A stretch of 64,000 bases of DNA from Vibrio europaeus. Lineage in GTDB: Bacteria > Pseudomonadota > Gammaproteobacteria > Enterobacterales > Vibrionaceae. The stretch spans positions 124,001 through 188,000 of the forward strand of contig NZ_LUAX01000001.1 in NCBI RefSeq assembly GCF_001695575.1. Reading direction: 5' to 3'. How positions within the stretch are numbered: position 1 is the first letter of the stretch; every line of letters starts with the position of its first letter. The notes beneath the pieces were generated by a model that was not told the DNA's origin, ran no database searches, and was given only the letters and a program-made list of their open reading frames with translations. The translations under genes and the position numbers were made by a program. Positions 56,084 to 64,000 of the stretch are shown piece by piece.

Positions 56084-57729
56084 GAAACTGAGTAATTTTC
56101 TAACTTCTCTTCACTCATCGTTCCATGCTTACCACTCTCCATCTGCAAAATCGTGGCTTGAATTGGGATGGCGAACTCGGCGTTGTTTTGTTTGATGATA
56201 CGTTCGATACTAAACAGAAGTTCTTGTTGCAGCTCCAAGAAACGCTCTCGGTTGGTCGTATCTAGGTGAGCAAGAATCTCTAAGTTGATGCGATAGTTAT
56301 CGAATGTCGAGAAATGCACGCGAACTGGGGACTCTAGCGTGTCTGGATGAGCGACAAGCATCGCTTCAATTTCGTGCGTGACCTTTGTAACTACGGTGGT
56401 TGCGGTGCCAAATCGCAGTGCGATGTCAGCTTTAAACGGGTATCGATCACGGCGACTGTAGTTAACGATCTCCATTTTAACTAATGCGCCATTGGCGATG
56501 GTGATTTGCGTACGGTCTTTGGCGCGGATTCGGGTTGAACGCACGCCAATACGTTCAACGACACCCGAGACTTTGCCCATCTGGCAGTAATCACCGACCG
56601 AAAGTGACTTATCTAAGAACAGAATCACACCACCAATCAGGTTTTCCATCGTTGGTCGAATGGCAAGTGCAATCGCCATCCCCCCTAAACTTAGTCCAGT
56701 AACGATGCCATACACAGGTACGCCGATTCGATGCAATCCATAGCCGAAAATGCTGACTGCTAATGCTGAACCAACCAGTGTGCCGATGATCTGAGTAATG
56801 CTTTGGCGAAGATTTGAGGCGTTGCGAGTTTTTGCCATGGCACTGCACGTTTTATAGCCAAGCAAGTAGGCGGCCTGTGCGACCAATAACCAAACAATGA
56901 GTTCACCAGAGATCGACATAACAGACATTAACTTACCCGTTAGATTGAGCTGGTGGTTGCTCAAATAGACAAACGAACCAATACCTGCCGCCATCAGTAG
57001 TGGGCGTAATAGCACCAGTTTGTTGGCGCGATAAACGAGCAAGGCATAAAGTGCCAATCCAGCAGATAACACCGCTAAACCTATCCATTGCCATACCGCT
57101 TGATCGGCAACTTCTAGCATGAAGAACGGCGGTAAGCTTTCAACCCAAGTAAACCAATTTGGAGGTACGAGCTTACCAGCAGACAGCGAGAAGTAGCGGT
57201 AGAAATCTTTTACTGTACCGTCACGATTGGGTAGATGTTTGACCAATTGATAGTTGGAATGCAGTGCTTCGACAGTTTGAGCAGAAAAAAGGTATTGTCC
57301 GTTTGGCTGCTTTTCAATCGACAGTTGAGTATTGGGGATCGTCCATCGCTCAATGCTATTTGTAGCGGGAATAGAGTTAAGATCAAACGCTGGAATTCGG
57401 TCGAGGATCTCTTTCATCAGCATGACGGATTCTAAAGAGATACGTGGGTACTCAGATTTAGGTTGTTGCGAGAAATCAAAGCATTGCACAGCTTTGTTGA
57501 ATAGCGCGTAGACAGATTGCCGAGCACCTTCTTGCTGCTCGCTTGGTAGGTTTGGTAACTGCGCGAGTTGGTTATTTGCCGCGTCGACGAGCTGATGAAA
57601 GCTATCAAATGTGGCTTTGGGGCTACTGGTGTCTGGCGGGGCGAGTGGGAACCGATCTTGTGCGTAAATCCCTGTAGTGATCACCAGTAACAAAGTTGAA
57701 ATGAATACATTAATAGCTGTTTTAAACAT
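56080..57729 (-). CDS. MscS-family mechanosensitive channel
   Basis: A 549-residue inner-membrane protein. A signal peptide (about 1-23) is followed by a periplasmic domain of about 180 residues. Several membrane segments lie at about 210-375, with a Gly/Ala-rich pore helix (YGIVTGLSLGGMAIALAIRPTMENLIGG). The cytoplasmic MscS beta domain follows (LSVGDYCQMGKVSGVVERIGVRSTRIRAKDRTQITIANGAL). It is larger than MscS and fits the YbdG/YnaI-like or MscM-like group. It probably protects against osmotic downshock. Confidence 0.88.
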   Translation of the reverse strand: MFKTAINVFISTLLLVITTGIYAQDRFPLAPPDTSSPKATFDSFHQLVDAANNQLAQLPNLPSEQQEGARQSVYALFNKAVQCFDFSQQPKSEYPRISLESVMLMKEILDRIPAFDLNSIPATNSIERWTIPNTQLSIEKQPNGQYLFSAQTVEALHSNYQLVKHLPNRDGTVKDFYRYFSLSAGKLVPPNWFTWVESLPPFFMLEVADQAVWQWIGLAVLSAGLALYALLVYRANKLVLLRPLLMAAGIGSFVYLSNHQLNLTGKLMSVMSISGELIVWLLVAQAAYLLGYKTCSAMAKTRNASNLRQSITQIIGTLVGSALAVSIFGYGLHRIGVPVYGIVTGLSLGGMAIALAIRPTMENLIGGVILFLDKSLSVGDYCQMGKVSGVVERIGVRSTRIRAKDRTQITIANGALVKMEIVNYSRRDRYPFKADIALRFGTATTVVTKVTHEIEAMLVAHPDTLESPVRVHFSTFDNYRINLEILAHLDTTNRERFLELQQELLFSIERIIKQNNAEFAIPIQATILQMESGKHGTMSEEKLENYSVS

Positions 57730-58178
57730 GTTTGATAAACCTAGTCTTTCCCTGACATTTATAAGCTAATTCATATCCTTTTGATTGCATACCTATGCTT
57801 TTTGCTCTCAGCCTTTTTTCACTGGATTGTGTGCTGTTCATCAAGTCAGGTTTGATTGGTACTTTCGTTTAGTTATGTGGCGTGCAACTGGCCCTTAGAT
57901 TTTGAGTTCTTGGATTAAGGTTAGCTGGTTGTTTAAGAGGTGTTTAAGCATAATAAGTGTTATTAAGTAATTGCTTTTTAAGGAAATGATTTTTCTAATG
58001 AGTGTTCACTTTTTAGATGTAAAAAGTGAGCCTTAGCGTAAAAATAGAGCATTAACTTTATAAAATGTTGGCGGTTTTATAATCATTCTTTATAGCTAGA
58101 TGGCTTGTGAATCATCACTAGAAATGATGATTCATGAGTGGAAAATGAATAAAAATAGCTCAATGAGGAATAGAGCAG
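57730..58178. promoter_or_regulatory. Protease promoter region with two dyads
   Basis: This 449-base AT-rich gap has no gene. TCACTTTTT and AAAAAGTGA flank AGATGT at 58006-58029. TGAATCATCA and TGATGATTCA flank seven bases at 58108-58134, a perfect 10-bp dyad 45 bases upstream of the protease start. The second is a good operator or leader-hairpin candidate. The regulator is unknown. Confidence 0.45.
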
Positions 58179-60533
58179 ATGCATAACATAACAAGTAAAA
58201 CCAAAGGGTTATTTACCCTTTCAACTATCGCAGTGGCTATGGCTGGAATCTCAGTGGCGAACGCTTCGCCTTCAATGGGATTCAATGAGGCTGATCTACC
58301 AACTAAGTACATCGTTAAATTTAAACAAGACGCACCTATGCCGTTTACTCGTGCTGGTGAGCCAGTTATGGCTGCTAGTGAAGTTCGCGAATCGGTGCTT
58401 CAGCAAGTTAAAGCTCGTAAGGTCGAAAAGCTAGGCTCTGAGCCAATCTACAGTGTAGAAATGGATGACAACGAGCTGTCTTCTTTGCGTACTAACGCGC
58501 AAGTGGAATACGTGGAGGTCGATCCCCCACGTTACCTGCTAAGTGAAACGACGCCGTGGGGCTACAATGCTGTGAATGCTCAGCTTTTGAATGATTCAAA
58601 TGCTGGTAATCGCACGGTATGTATTATCGATTCTGGCTATGACATCAGCCACAATGACCTAAGTGGTAACCGTGTTAACGGTACCAACGATAGCGGCACA
58701 GGCTCATGGAGTTCTCCGGGCAACAACAATGCCCACGGTACGCACGTGGCTGGTACGATTGCGGCGATTGCCAATACCGAAGGTGTTAAAGGGGTAATGC
58801 CGAACCAGAATGTGAACTTACACATTGTTAAAGTGTTCAACGAATCTGGTTGGGGTTACTCATCGAGCTTAGTTAAAGCCATTCAAACTTGTGCGGATAA
58901 TGGCGCCAACGTGGTTAACATGAGCTTGGGTGGTAGCCGTTCAAGTATTACTGAACAAAACGCGATGCAAGACCTTTACGACAAAGGTGTTCTGCTTATC
59001 GCAGCGGCAGGTAACTCAGGTAACACTGCGCACAGCTACCCAGCATCTTATGATGCGGTAATGTCAGTTGCAGCAGTTGATACAAGCAACGACCACGCTG
59101 CGTTCTCTCAAGCAACTGACCAAGTAGATATTGCAGCGCCAGGTGTAGCGGTACTTTCAACTGTGACAGTAGGTGAAGGTGTTCTGTCTGATATTACCAT
59201 CAACGGTGCAAGCAGCTTTGATCGCGGCGTTGTGCCACATAACCGTAAAATCAAAACTTCCGGCAGTTACGAGTCAGCACCAGTGGCAGGTTCGTTTACC
59301 GCTCCTATTGCTGCATGTGATATCTCTTCAGGCAGTTACAACTGTGGTGATATGACGGACAAGATCTGTCTGACTGAACGTATCGAAAACCAAAGAACGG
59401 GTGTTCGACCTGAAATCAACCCAGTGAAAGCATGTTCTGATGCGGGTGCTAAAGCGGCGATCGTATACAGCAATCAAGACCTACCTGGTCTTCAGAACCC
59501 ATTTGTTTTGGATGACAGCGATAGCTACCGTATGGTTTCAGTTACCGTTGACCGAGCATTTGGTTTAGAGCTAGCAGGTAAAGTTGGTGATACCGTGACG
59601 GTTTCTACGGAAACGGGTAAAGACTACGAGTACTACAATGGTACTTCTATGGCGACGCCACACGTAGCAGGTGTTGCTGGGTTAGTGTGGAGTTACCACC
59701 CAACTTGTACAGCAGCGCAAGTACGTAAAGCACTAAACGCAAGTGCGACAGATATTGATGTAGCAGGACGCGACGATCGCACGGGTCATGGTCTGGTTAA
59801 TGCAGATGCTGCAAAAACTTACCTAGATGTGGGCTGTAATGGTCCTGTAGATACAAGCACTGTACTAGAAAACGGCGTGGCGAAAGGCCCTCTATCTGGC
59901 GCAAGCAAATCAGGTACGGTTTACACCTTTGAAGTCCCTGCAAGTGCAACAAAAGCGACATTCAAGCTAACTGGCGGTAGCGGTGATGCGGATATGTATG
60001 TTCGTTTTGACGGTACACCGACAACAAGAACATACGATTGCCGTTCATGGGAAAGCGGTAATAACGAATCTTGTTCTCTTGATGTCACTCAAGCAGGCAC
60101 ATACCAAGTGTTAGTCGATGGCTACTCGGCGTACTCAGGTGCTTCGCTTGTCGCTACGCATAACGGTTCTGACAATGGTGGTCAAGCACCGTCAAACTAC
60201 AGCAACCAAAATGCAATGGCGATTCCAGACAACAGCGCGCTAGGTGCAACGAGTGAGATCGATGTACTGCGCTCTGGTGATTCTGGTACAGTGACGGTTG
60301 CAGTTGATATTAGCCATAGCTATGTGGGTGACCTTAAAGTCACGCTGACTTCACCAACCGGTGGGCAAGTTGTGCTGCATGAGAATGCAGACGGTTCAGC
60401 AAATGACATTCGTACTAGCTTCCAAACAAACTTTACTGGCTTTGAGTCAAAAGGTAACTGGAAACTAAAAGCGGTAGATAGTGCTCGCCAAGATACAGGT
60501 ACGATCAACAGCTGGTCACTGTCATTTCAGTAA
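58179..60533 (+). CDS. Secreted subtilisin-like protease (S8) with PPC and P domains
   Basis: A 784-residue extracellular protease. It has a signal peptide (1-29), an I9 propeptide (about 42-122, ending YVEVDPPRYLL) and an S8 domain with D151 (IIDSGYD), H186 (HGTHVAG) and S490 (NGTSMATPHVAG). A PA-type insertion of about 130 residues precedes the serine. A PPC domain (about 580-660) and a proprotein-convertase P domain (about 670-784) follow. It shares an operon with an I9-like inhibitor gene nine bases downstream. Confidence 0.92.
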   Translation: MHNITSKTKGLFTLSTIAVAMAGISVANASPSMGFNEADLPTKYIVKFKQDAPMPFTRAGEPVMAASEVRESVLQQVKARKVEKLGSEPIYSVEMDDNELSSLRTNAQVEYVEVDPPRYLLSETTPWGYNAVNAQLLNDSNAGNRTVCIIDSGYDISHNDLSGNRVNGTNDSGTGSWSSPGNNNAHGTHVAGTIAAIANTEGVKGVMPNQNVNLHIVKVFNESGWGYSSSLVKAIQTCADNGANVVNMSLGGSRSSITEQNAMQDLYDKGVLLIAAAGNSGNTAHSYPASYDAVMSVAAVDTSNDHAAFSQATDQVDIAAPGVAVLSTVTVGEGVLSDITINGASSFDRGVVPHNRKIKTSGSYESAPVAGSFTAPIAACDISSGSYNCGDMTDKICLTERIENQRTGVRPEINPVKACSDAGAKAAIVYSNQDLPGLQNPFVLDDSDSYRMVSVTVDRAFGLELAGKVGDTVTVSTETGKDYEYYNGTSMATPHVAGVAGLVWSYHPTCTAAQVRKALNASATDIDVAGRDDRTGHGLVNADAAKTYLDVGCNGPVDTSTVLENGVAKGPLSGASKSGTVYTFEVPASATKATFKLTGGSGDADMYVRFDGTPTTRTYDCRSWESGNNESCSLDVTQAGTYQVLVDGYSAYSGASLVATHNGSDNGGQAPSNYSNQNAMAIPDNSALGATSEIDVLRSGDSGTVTVAVDISHSYVGDLKVTLTSPTGGQVVLHENADGSANDIRTSFQTNFTGFESKGNWKLKAVDSARQDTGTINSWSLSFQ

Positions 60534-60542
60534 GGAGTGAAT

Positions 60543-60881
60543 ATGAAGAAGCAAGTGTTTTATGGTGTTGGTTTCGTTGCCATAGTGATGAGCGCGGTCA
60601 CCACATTGAGTCATGCTGATAACCCAGCGTTTCCACCTGTTGATGAAAGACAGGCAGAAGCAGAGGCTCAATCAACCCGATTCTTTGTGAAGTATCATAA
60701 AGGCACTGAACAGCAGACTCGCGAGCTTCTTCAATCTTACCAGCTAGACGTTGTCGAAACGTTAGACAGCCAACATGTGCTGGTAGTATCGGGCAGCCAG
60801 CAGCAAGTCGATAAACTGACATCCAGTCAATACATCGACTATGTTGAGCCAGAACCGATTCGAAGCTTATACTCACAATAA
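60543..60881 (+). CDS. Secreted I9 propeptide-like protease inhibitor
   Basis: A 112-residue protein with a signal peptide (about 1-26) and a stand-alone I9 domain (about 45-110, RFFVKYHKGTEQQTRELL...YIDYVEPEPIRSLY). The domain resembles the propeptide of the upstream protease (compare YVEVDPPRYLL). It has no catalytic part. Start ATG 60543 follows TAAGGAG, which overlaps the protease stop region. It probably inhibits or chaperones the neighbouring subtilase in the periplasm or outside the cell. Confidence 0.85.
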   Translation: MKKQVFYGVGFVAIVMSAVTTLSHADNPAFPPVDERQAEAEAQSTRFFVKYHKGTEQQTRELLQSYQLDVVETLDSQHVLVVSGSQQQVDKLTSSQYIDYVEPEPIRSLYSQ

Positions 60882-61058
60882 TACCAACCAGCATAAATAT
60901 CTGGTCATTCTTGCTGGTTAAAATCGCTGATAGCTGCGTTATAGCTATGTTTTCAAAGAATGGTGTAGGTAGAACAACTAGCTATCTGCAATCTATGCCT
61001 TGCTCTAAGCGATTTTTCCTGCGCAATTATCTGAGCACCTACTTATCCTGATTGGTAT
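60881..61058. repeat. MITE-like palindromic repeat, full-length copy
   Basis: A 178-base non-coding element. Its ends ATACCAACCAGCATAA and (reverse complement) ATACCAATCAGGATAA match at 14 of 16 positions, and both are flanked by TA. An inner pair, AAAATCGCT (60920-60928) and AGCGATTTT (61008-61016), is perfect. One end recurs at 30032-30066 with two mismatches in 35. No transposase is present. It fits a mobile palindromic repeat of Vibrio genomes. Confidence 0.75.
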
Positions 61059-61061
61059 AAC

Positions 61062-61092
61062 AAAACGCCCCATTGAGAGATGGGGCGTTTTT
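61062..61092. terminator. Terminator between inhibitor gene and sua5
   Basis: AAAACGCCCCA pairs with TGGGGCGTTTT around eight bases, followed by T-rich sequence on the plus strand and preceded by A-rich sequence. It probably works in both directions. Confidence 0.85.
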
Positions 61093-61108
61093 GTATTTAG
61101 GATCGAGC

Positions 61109-62068
61109 TTAAAGCTTTGACTGTGCTCGACTTAATCGATCATGAACAGCCAACCACTCGTCTGAGATAGGTGGATGTTCAACCCAGATCTCTTCGCAGC
61201 CCCATTTATCTGCCTCATCTAAAGCGCGATAAAGGTCATGAGAATAGTCAGCTACATTTGATGGCATTTGCTTCGACTTAAAGCTTTGGTTTTCAATCGC
61301 GGAAATATGCAGGCAGGCAATGTTACTCCCTTCAGCGCTTTCAATCTCCGCAAGGTCAACCAAACGTACTCTGGTATTAGGTTGGTAGTGGCTAGTCACA
61401 TTCCCCGGAACAGCAACAGTGTGTGCCTTCGGTGACAGAACTTCTTCGCCCAGCGTTTCTGATAGCTGCGCTGCTGTCACCGGACCGCTGCGCAAAATAC
61501 GGAAAGGCTTTTGGGTTAGGTCAATGATGGTTGACTCTAAACCATGAGCACAGTTACCGCCGTCGAGTACGGCCGCAATTCTGCCCCCTAAAGAGTTGAG
61601 CACGTGCTCGGCTGACGTTGGGCTAAGCTTTTTATATGGATTTGCTGAAGGCGCTGCAACAGCCATACCTGAAGATTTCAGCAAAGTAGCAAACACTTCA
61701 TGAGCGGGCATGCGAATGCCTATTGTATCTAAACCACCGGTTACCACTGGTGTCGCTTGGTCAGCTTTATTGAGCAGTACAGTCACAGGCCCAGGCCAGT
61801 ACGCTTTGGCAATAGTGTACGCTTCTTGAGGAATGTCTTTTGCCCACTCAGACAGTTGCTCGACCTCTCCAATATGAACGATCAGTGGATGATTCGCTGG
61901 TCTACCTTTGGCGGCAAAGATCTTTTTCACCGCTTCTGGGTTTGATGCATCTGCAGCAAGGCCATAAACGGTTTCAGTCGGAATCGCAACAAGCTCGCCA
62001 GAGGCGAGAATGTCTTTAGCTTGTTCGATATCTTTGCTGTCACTTGCCAAAAGGTGTTGCGTGTTCAA
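61109..62068 (-). CDS. L-threonylcarbamoyladenylate synthase (Sua5 type)
   Basis: Makes threonylcarbamoyl-AMP for t6A37 in tRNA. It has 319 residues, the long Sua5 form with a C-terminal extra domain (from about 210), not the short TsaC. Motifs are PTETVYGLAADA (about 29-40), KGRPANHPLIVHI and LRSGPVTAAQL. Start TTG 62068 is set by GAGGA at 7-base spacing; an in-frame TTG at 62086 lies upstream of that site. Confidence 0.88.
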   Translation of the reverse strand: MNTQHLLASDSKDIEQAKDILASGELVAIPTETVYGLAADASNPEAVKKIFAAKGRPANHPLIVHIGEVEQLSEWAKDIPQEAYTIAKAYWPGPVTVLLNKADQATPVVTGGLDTIGIRMPAHEVFATLLKSSGMAVAAPSANPYKKLSPTSAEHVLNSLGGRIAAVLDGGNCAHGLESTIIDLTQKPFRILRSGPVTAAQLSETLGEEVLSPKAHTVAVPGNVTSHYQPNTRVRLVDLAEIESAEGSNIACLHISAIENQSFKSKQMPSNVADYSHDLYRALDEADKWGCEEIWVEHPPISDEWLAVHDRLSRAQSKL

Positions 62069-62266
62069 TGTCTCTTCCTCAAACAACCAATAGGGTTAGA
62101 AAATCTAAGCGGGCTATTTTAACCATGTTTCACAAAGTTTCGACGTTTAATTGAGTGTGAATTGTATCTATCGATAAGTTTTTTCTATATCAGTCGATCT
62201 TTCAATCGCTTAACGCCACGATTAATATTGGTGACTAGGATTAGTTTAGCGGCAAGGAGCAATAGA

Positions 62267-63514
62267 GTGGATCAGAGTTACGATTACATTGTGATAGGTG
62301 GTGGGATAGTCGGTGTCTCGACGGCTTGGCAATTGCAAAATCGTTATCCGGACAAGTCCATTCTCTTGCTAGAAAAAGAACAGCAACTCTCATCTCATCA
62401 AACCGGGCACAACAGTGGTGTGATTCACGCTGGTGTCTACTATGCGCCGGGAAGTTTGAAAGCGGAGTTTTGTAAGGCCGGAGTTGCAGCCACTATCGAC
62501 TTCTGTCACAAGCATGATATTAAGGTCGAGAACTGCGGCAAATTGCTGGTTGCAACAAGCCCAATTGAAGTCGAGCGTATGCAAGCGCTGTATACCCGTT
62601 GTCATCAAAATGGCATAGAGGTTGAGCTGATTGATCAGCAAGAGCTTAAAAGGCGCGAACCTAACATTGTTGGGTTGGGGGCTATTGTCGTTTCAGCCAC
62701 CAGTATTGTGGATTATCGCCAAGTCACCGAGGCAATGGCACAAGAGTTCCGCCAAGCGGGTGGGCAGGTTCGCCTTGGAACACCTGTAGTGAATTTACAA
62801 GAGTACTCAGATAGGGTTGAGGTCTCGGTTGTTAGTGACGGTCAGGCGCAGTTACTTCGAGGCCAGTTTCTGGTTGTCTGTTCGGGGTTAATGGCCGATC
62901 GCATGACCAAAATGATGGGGCTACAAACGGATTTTCAGATCATTCCTTATCGCGGTGAATATTACCGCCTTGCGCCTAAGTACAACCAGATCGTCAACCA
63001 TCTAATTTACCCTATTCCTGATCCTGATTTACCTTTTCTTGGAGTTCATCTCACTCGTATGATCGATGGCAGCGTCACGGTTGGACCGAATGCGGTGCAA
63101 GGATGGAAAAGGGAAGGTTACTCACGCATTAACTTTAGTTTTCGTGACGTGTGCGAAATGCTCTCGTTCAGTGGTTTCTGGAAAGTGACCGCTAAGCATC
63201 TAAAAACGGGGTTGATTGAGACGAAAAACTCTTGGTGGAAGGCAGGGTATTTGAAATTGGTGAATAAGTACTGCCCAAAAATTCAAGTCGACGATCTTGA
63301 GCCCTATCCAGCGGGGATTAGAGCTCAAGCTGTGCTAAAAGATGGCACGCTAGTACACGATTTTCTGTTTGCAGAAAGCCCGCGTAGCTTGCATGTGTGC
63401 AATGCCCCTTCACCCGCAGCGACCTCTTCTATCCCAATAGGTAGCTATATTTGCGACAAGATTGCGAGCAAGCAAGGAAAGACTAGGTCAACAGACTCTA
63501 TTCAAGACCATTAA
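62267..63514 (+). CDS. lhgO: L-2-hydroxyglutarate oxidase (LhgO-like)
   Basis: FAD-dependent oxidase/dehydrogenase of 415 residues. The FAD motif YIVIGGGIVGVSTAWQLQ is at the N-terminus. HSGVIHAGVYYAPGSLKA, IPYRGEYYRL and SVTVGPNAV are diagnostic of LhgO. Start GTG 62267 has AAGGAG at 7-base spacing; a longer frame from 62162 lacks one. Its stop overlaps the convergent M20 gene by 17 bases. It likely feeds electrons from L-2-hydroxyglutarate to the membrane. Confidence 0.85.
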   Translation: MDQSYDYIVIGGGIVGVSTAWQLQNRYPDKSILLLEKEQQLSSHQTGHNSGVIHAGVYYAPGSLKAEFCKAGVAATIDFCHKHDIKVENCGKLLVATSPIEVERMQALYTRCHQNGIEVELIDQQELKRREPNIVGLGAIVVSATSIVDYRQVTEAMAQEFRQAGGQVRLGTPVVNLQEYSDRVEVSVVSDGQAQLLRGQFLVVCSGLMADRMTKMMGLQTDFQIIPYRGEYYRLAPKYNQIVNHLIYPIPDPDLPFLGVHLTRMIDGSVTVGPNAVQGWKREGYSRINFSFRDVCEMLSFSGFWKVTAKHLKTGLIETKNSWWKAGYLKLVNKYCPKIQVDDLEPYPAGIRAQAVLKDGTLVHDFLFAESPRSLHVCNAPSPAATSSIPIGSYICDKIASKQGKTRSTDSIQDH

Positions 63515-64000
63515 TTTGCTTGATAAGGTCGAGAAACAAAGCGTGTCCAATAGGGATTAGCTCGTCCTCAAAGTCATAGTCAGGGTTATGTAGCTGAGGT
63601 GTGTCGACACCAGCTCCCAAAGCAAACATTGCCCCTTGCTTTGCTACTGCGGTGAATTGGCCAAAATCTTCAGACCAGCGCATAGGTTCATCCAGCAAGA
63701 TGTATTCCGTGGACGTGTTGCGGCACGCCTGAACGACGCGATCACAGCCTTCATTTGAGTTAACACTTGCCTGAAAAACATCATCAAAACCGAATTCTAT
63801 TTCTAATCCGGCCTTGTGAGCACAATCGCGCGCGAACTTTTGTGTCACCTCTACTAAGGTATCCATTGCTTGATTGGTCTCGCTACGAAGTGTTGCCATG
63901 ACAACGGCATCTCCAGGGGCAGTACCAAAAGCTACTTCACCAAGTTTGGCATGGATGACGGTAACCCATAGTTTATCTTCGACGCCTTGTTCGGCTAGCT
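63498..64000 (-). CDS. M20-family amidohydrolase, C-terminal part
   Basis: The frame enters from the right edge and stops at 63498. The visible 167 residues include the dimerisation domain (KLWVTVIHAKLGEVAFGTAPGDAVVMATLRS) and the C-terminal catalytic part with SEDFGQF and the closing LHNPDYDFEDELIPIG. This fits aminoacylase or IAA-amino-acid-hydrolase-like M20 peptidases. The N-terminal metal-binding part lies outside the window, so the start is not visible. Confidence 0.8.
   Translation of the reverse strand, partial: LAEQGVEDKLWVTVIHAKLGEVAFGTAPGDAVVMATLRSETNQAMDTLVEVTQKFARDCAHKAGLEIEFGFDDVFQASVNSNEGCDRVVQACRNTSTEYILLDEPMRWSEDFGQFTAVAKQGAMFALGAGVDTPQLHNPDYDFEDELIPIGHALFLDLIKQINGLE

Overview
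The window looks like about 64 kb of the primary chromosome of a marine Vibrionaceae bacterium, most likely a Vibrio. The evidence is gene content and order: recC-recB-recD next to argA, rlmN-rodZ-ispG-hisS-yfgM-bamB-der, and a yfgJ-like gene-xseA-guaB-guaA. It also has families typical of vibrios (DUF2850, DUF3581, a Vmh-type metallo-hydrolase fold protein, a GH19 chitinase). It is nearly all core genome. I see no rRNA, tRNA, prophage, integron, insertion sequence or CRISPR array.

Region by region. 1-6850: a divergent sigma-54 activator and an ABC transporter operon of the glycerol GlpSTPQUV type. A near-consensus -24/-12 promoter moves the first gene's start downstream. 6940-16482: RecBCD, with an unexplained, highly structured spacer between recC and recB. 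16500-21430: argA with paired ARG boxes, a DUF2850 membrane protein, the lytic transglycosylase mltA, and the tRNA/sulfur-transfer pair tcdA-csdE. 21566-29992: the rlmN-rodZ-ispG-hisS-yfgM-bamB-der housekeeping run. 30032-33895: an AlaX-like tRNA-editing protein, a GATC-rich intergenic region that by position should hold crtS (the chromosome 1 site that licenses chromosome 2 replication), a GAF-GGDEF protein, a zinc-ribbon protein and xseA. 33984-37406: guaB and guaA, each with a PurR-like operator. 37647-46233: GH19 chitinase, acetate/succinate transporter, Na+/alanine symporter, D-amino-acid dehydrogenase with a divergent LysR regulator, and a pentapeptide-repeat/K+ channel fusion. 46249-54204: DUF3581, MetY, a CBS/CorC membrane protein, a LysR/metallo-hydrolase-fold pair, a beta-CASP nuclease and PlsC. 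54373-56043: a methyltransferase-HNH nuclease fusion, the best candidate here for an undescribed (possibly defence) system. 56080-64000: MscS-type channel, secreted subtilisin-like protease with a separate propeptide-like inhibitor gene, a MITE-like repeat, Sua5, an LhgO-like oxidase and a truncated M20 amidohydrolase.

The genes mostly serve housekeeping: DNA break repair, cell shape and outer membrane assembly, isoprenoid precursor, histidyl-tRNA and guanine nucleotide supply, tRNA modification and arginine synthesis. Nutrient scavenging adds glycerol, chitin, acetate, D-amino acids and extracellular protein. Several leaders show clear RNA structure or operator-like sequence. All functional calls rest on recognised motifs and remembered family features; no database search was run.
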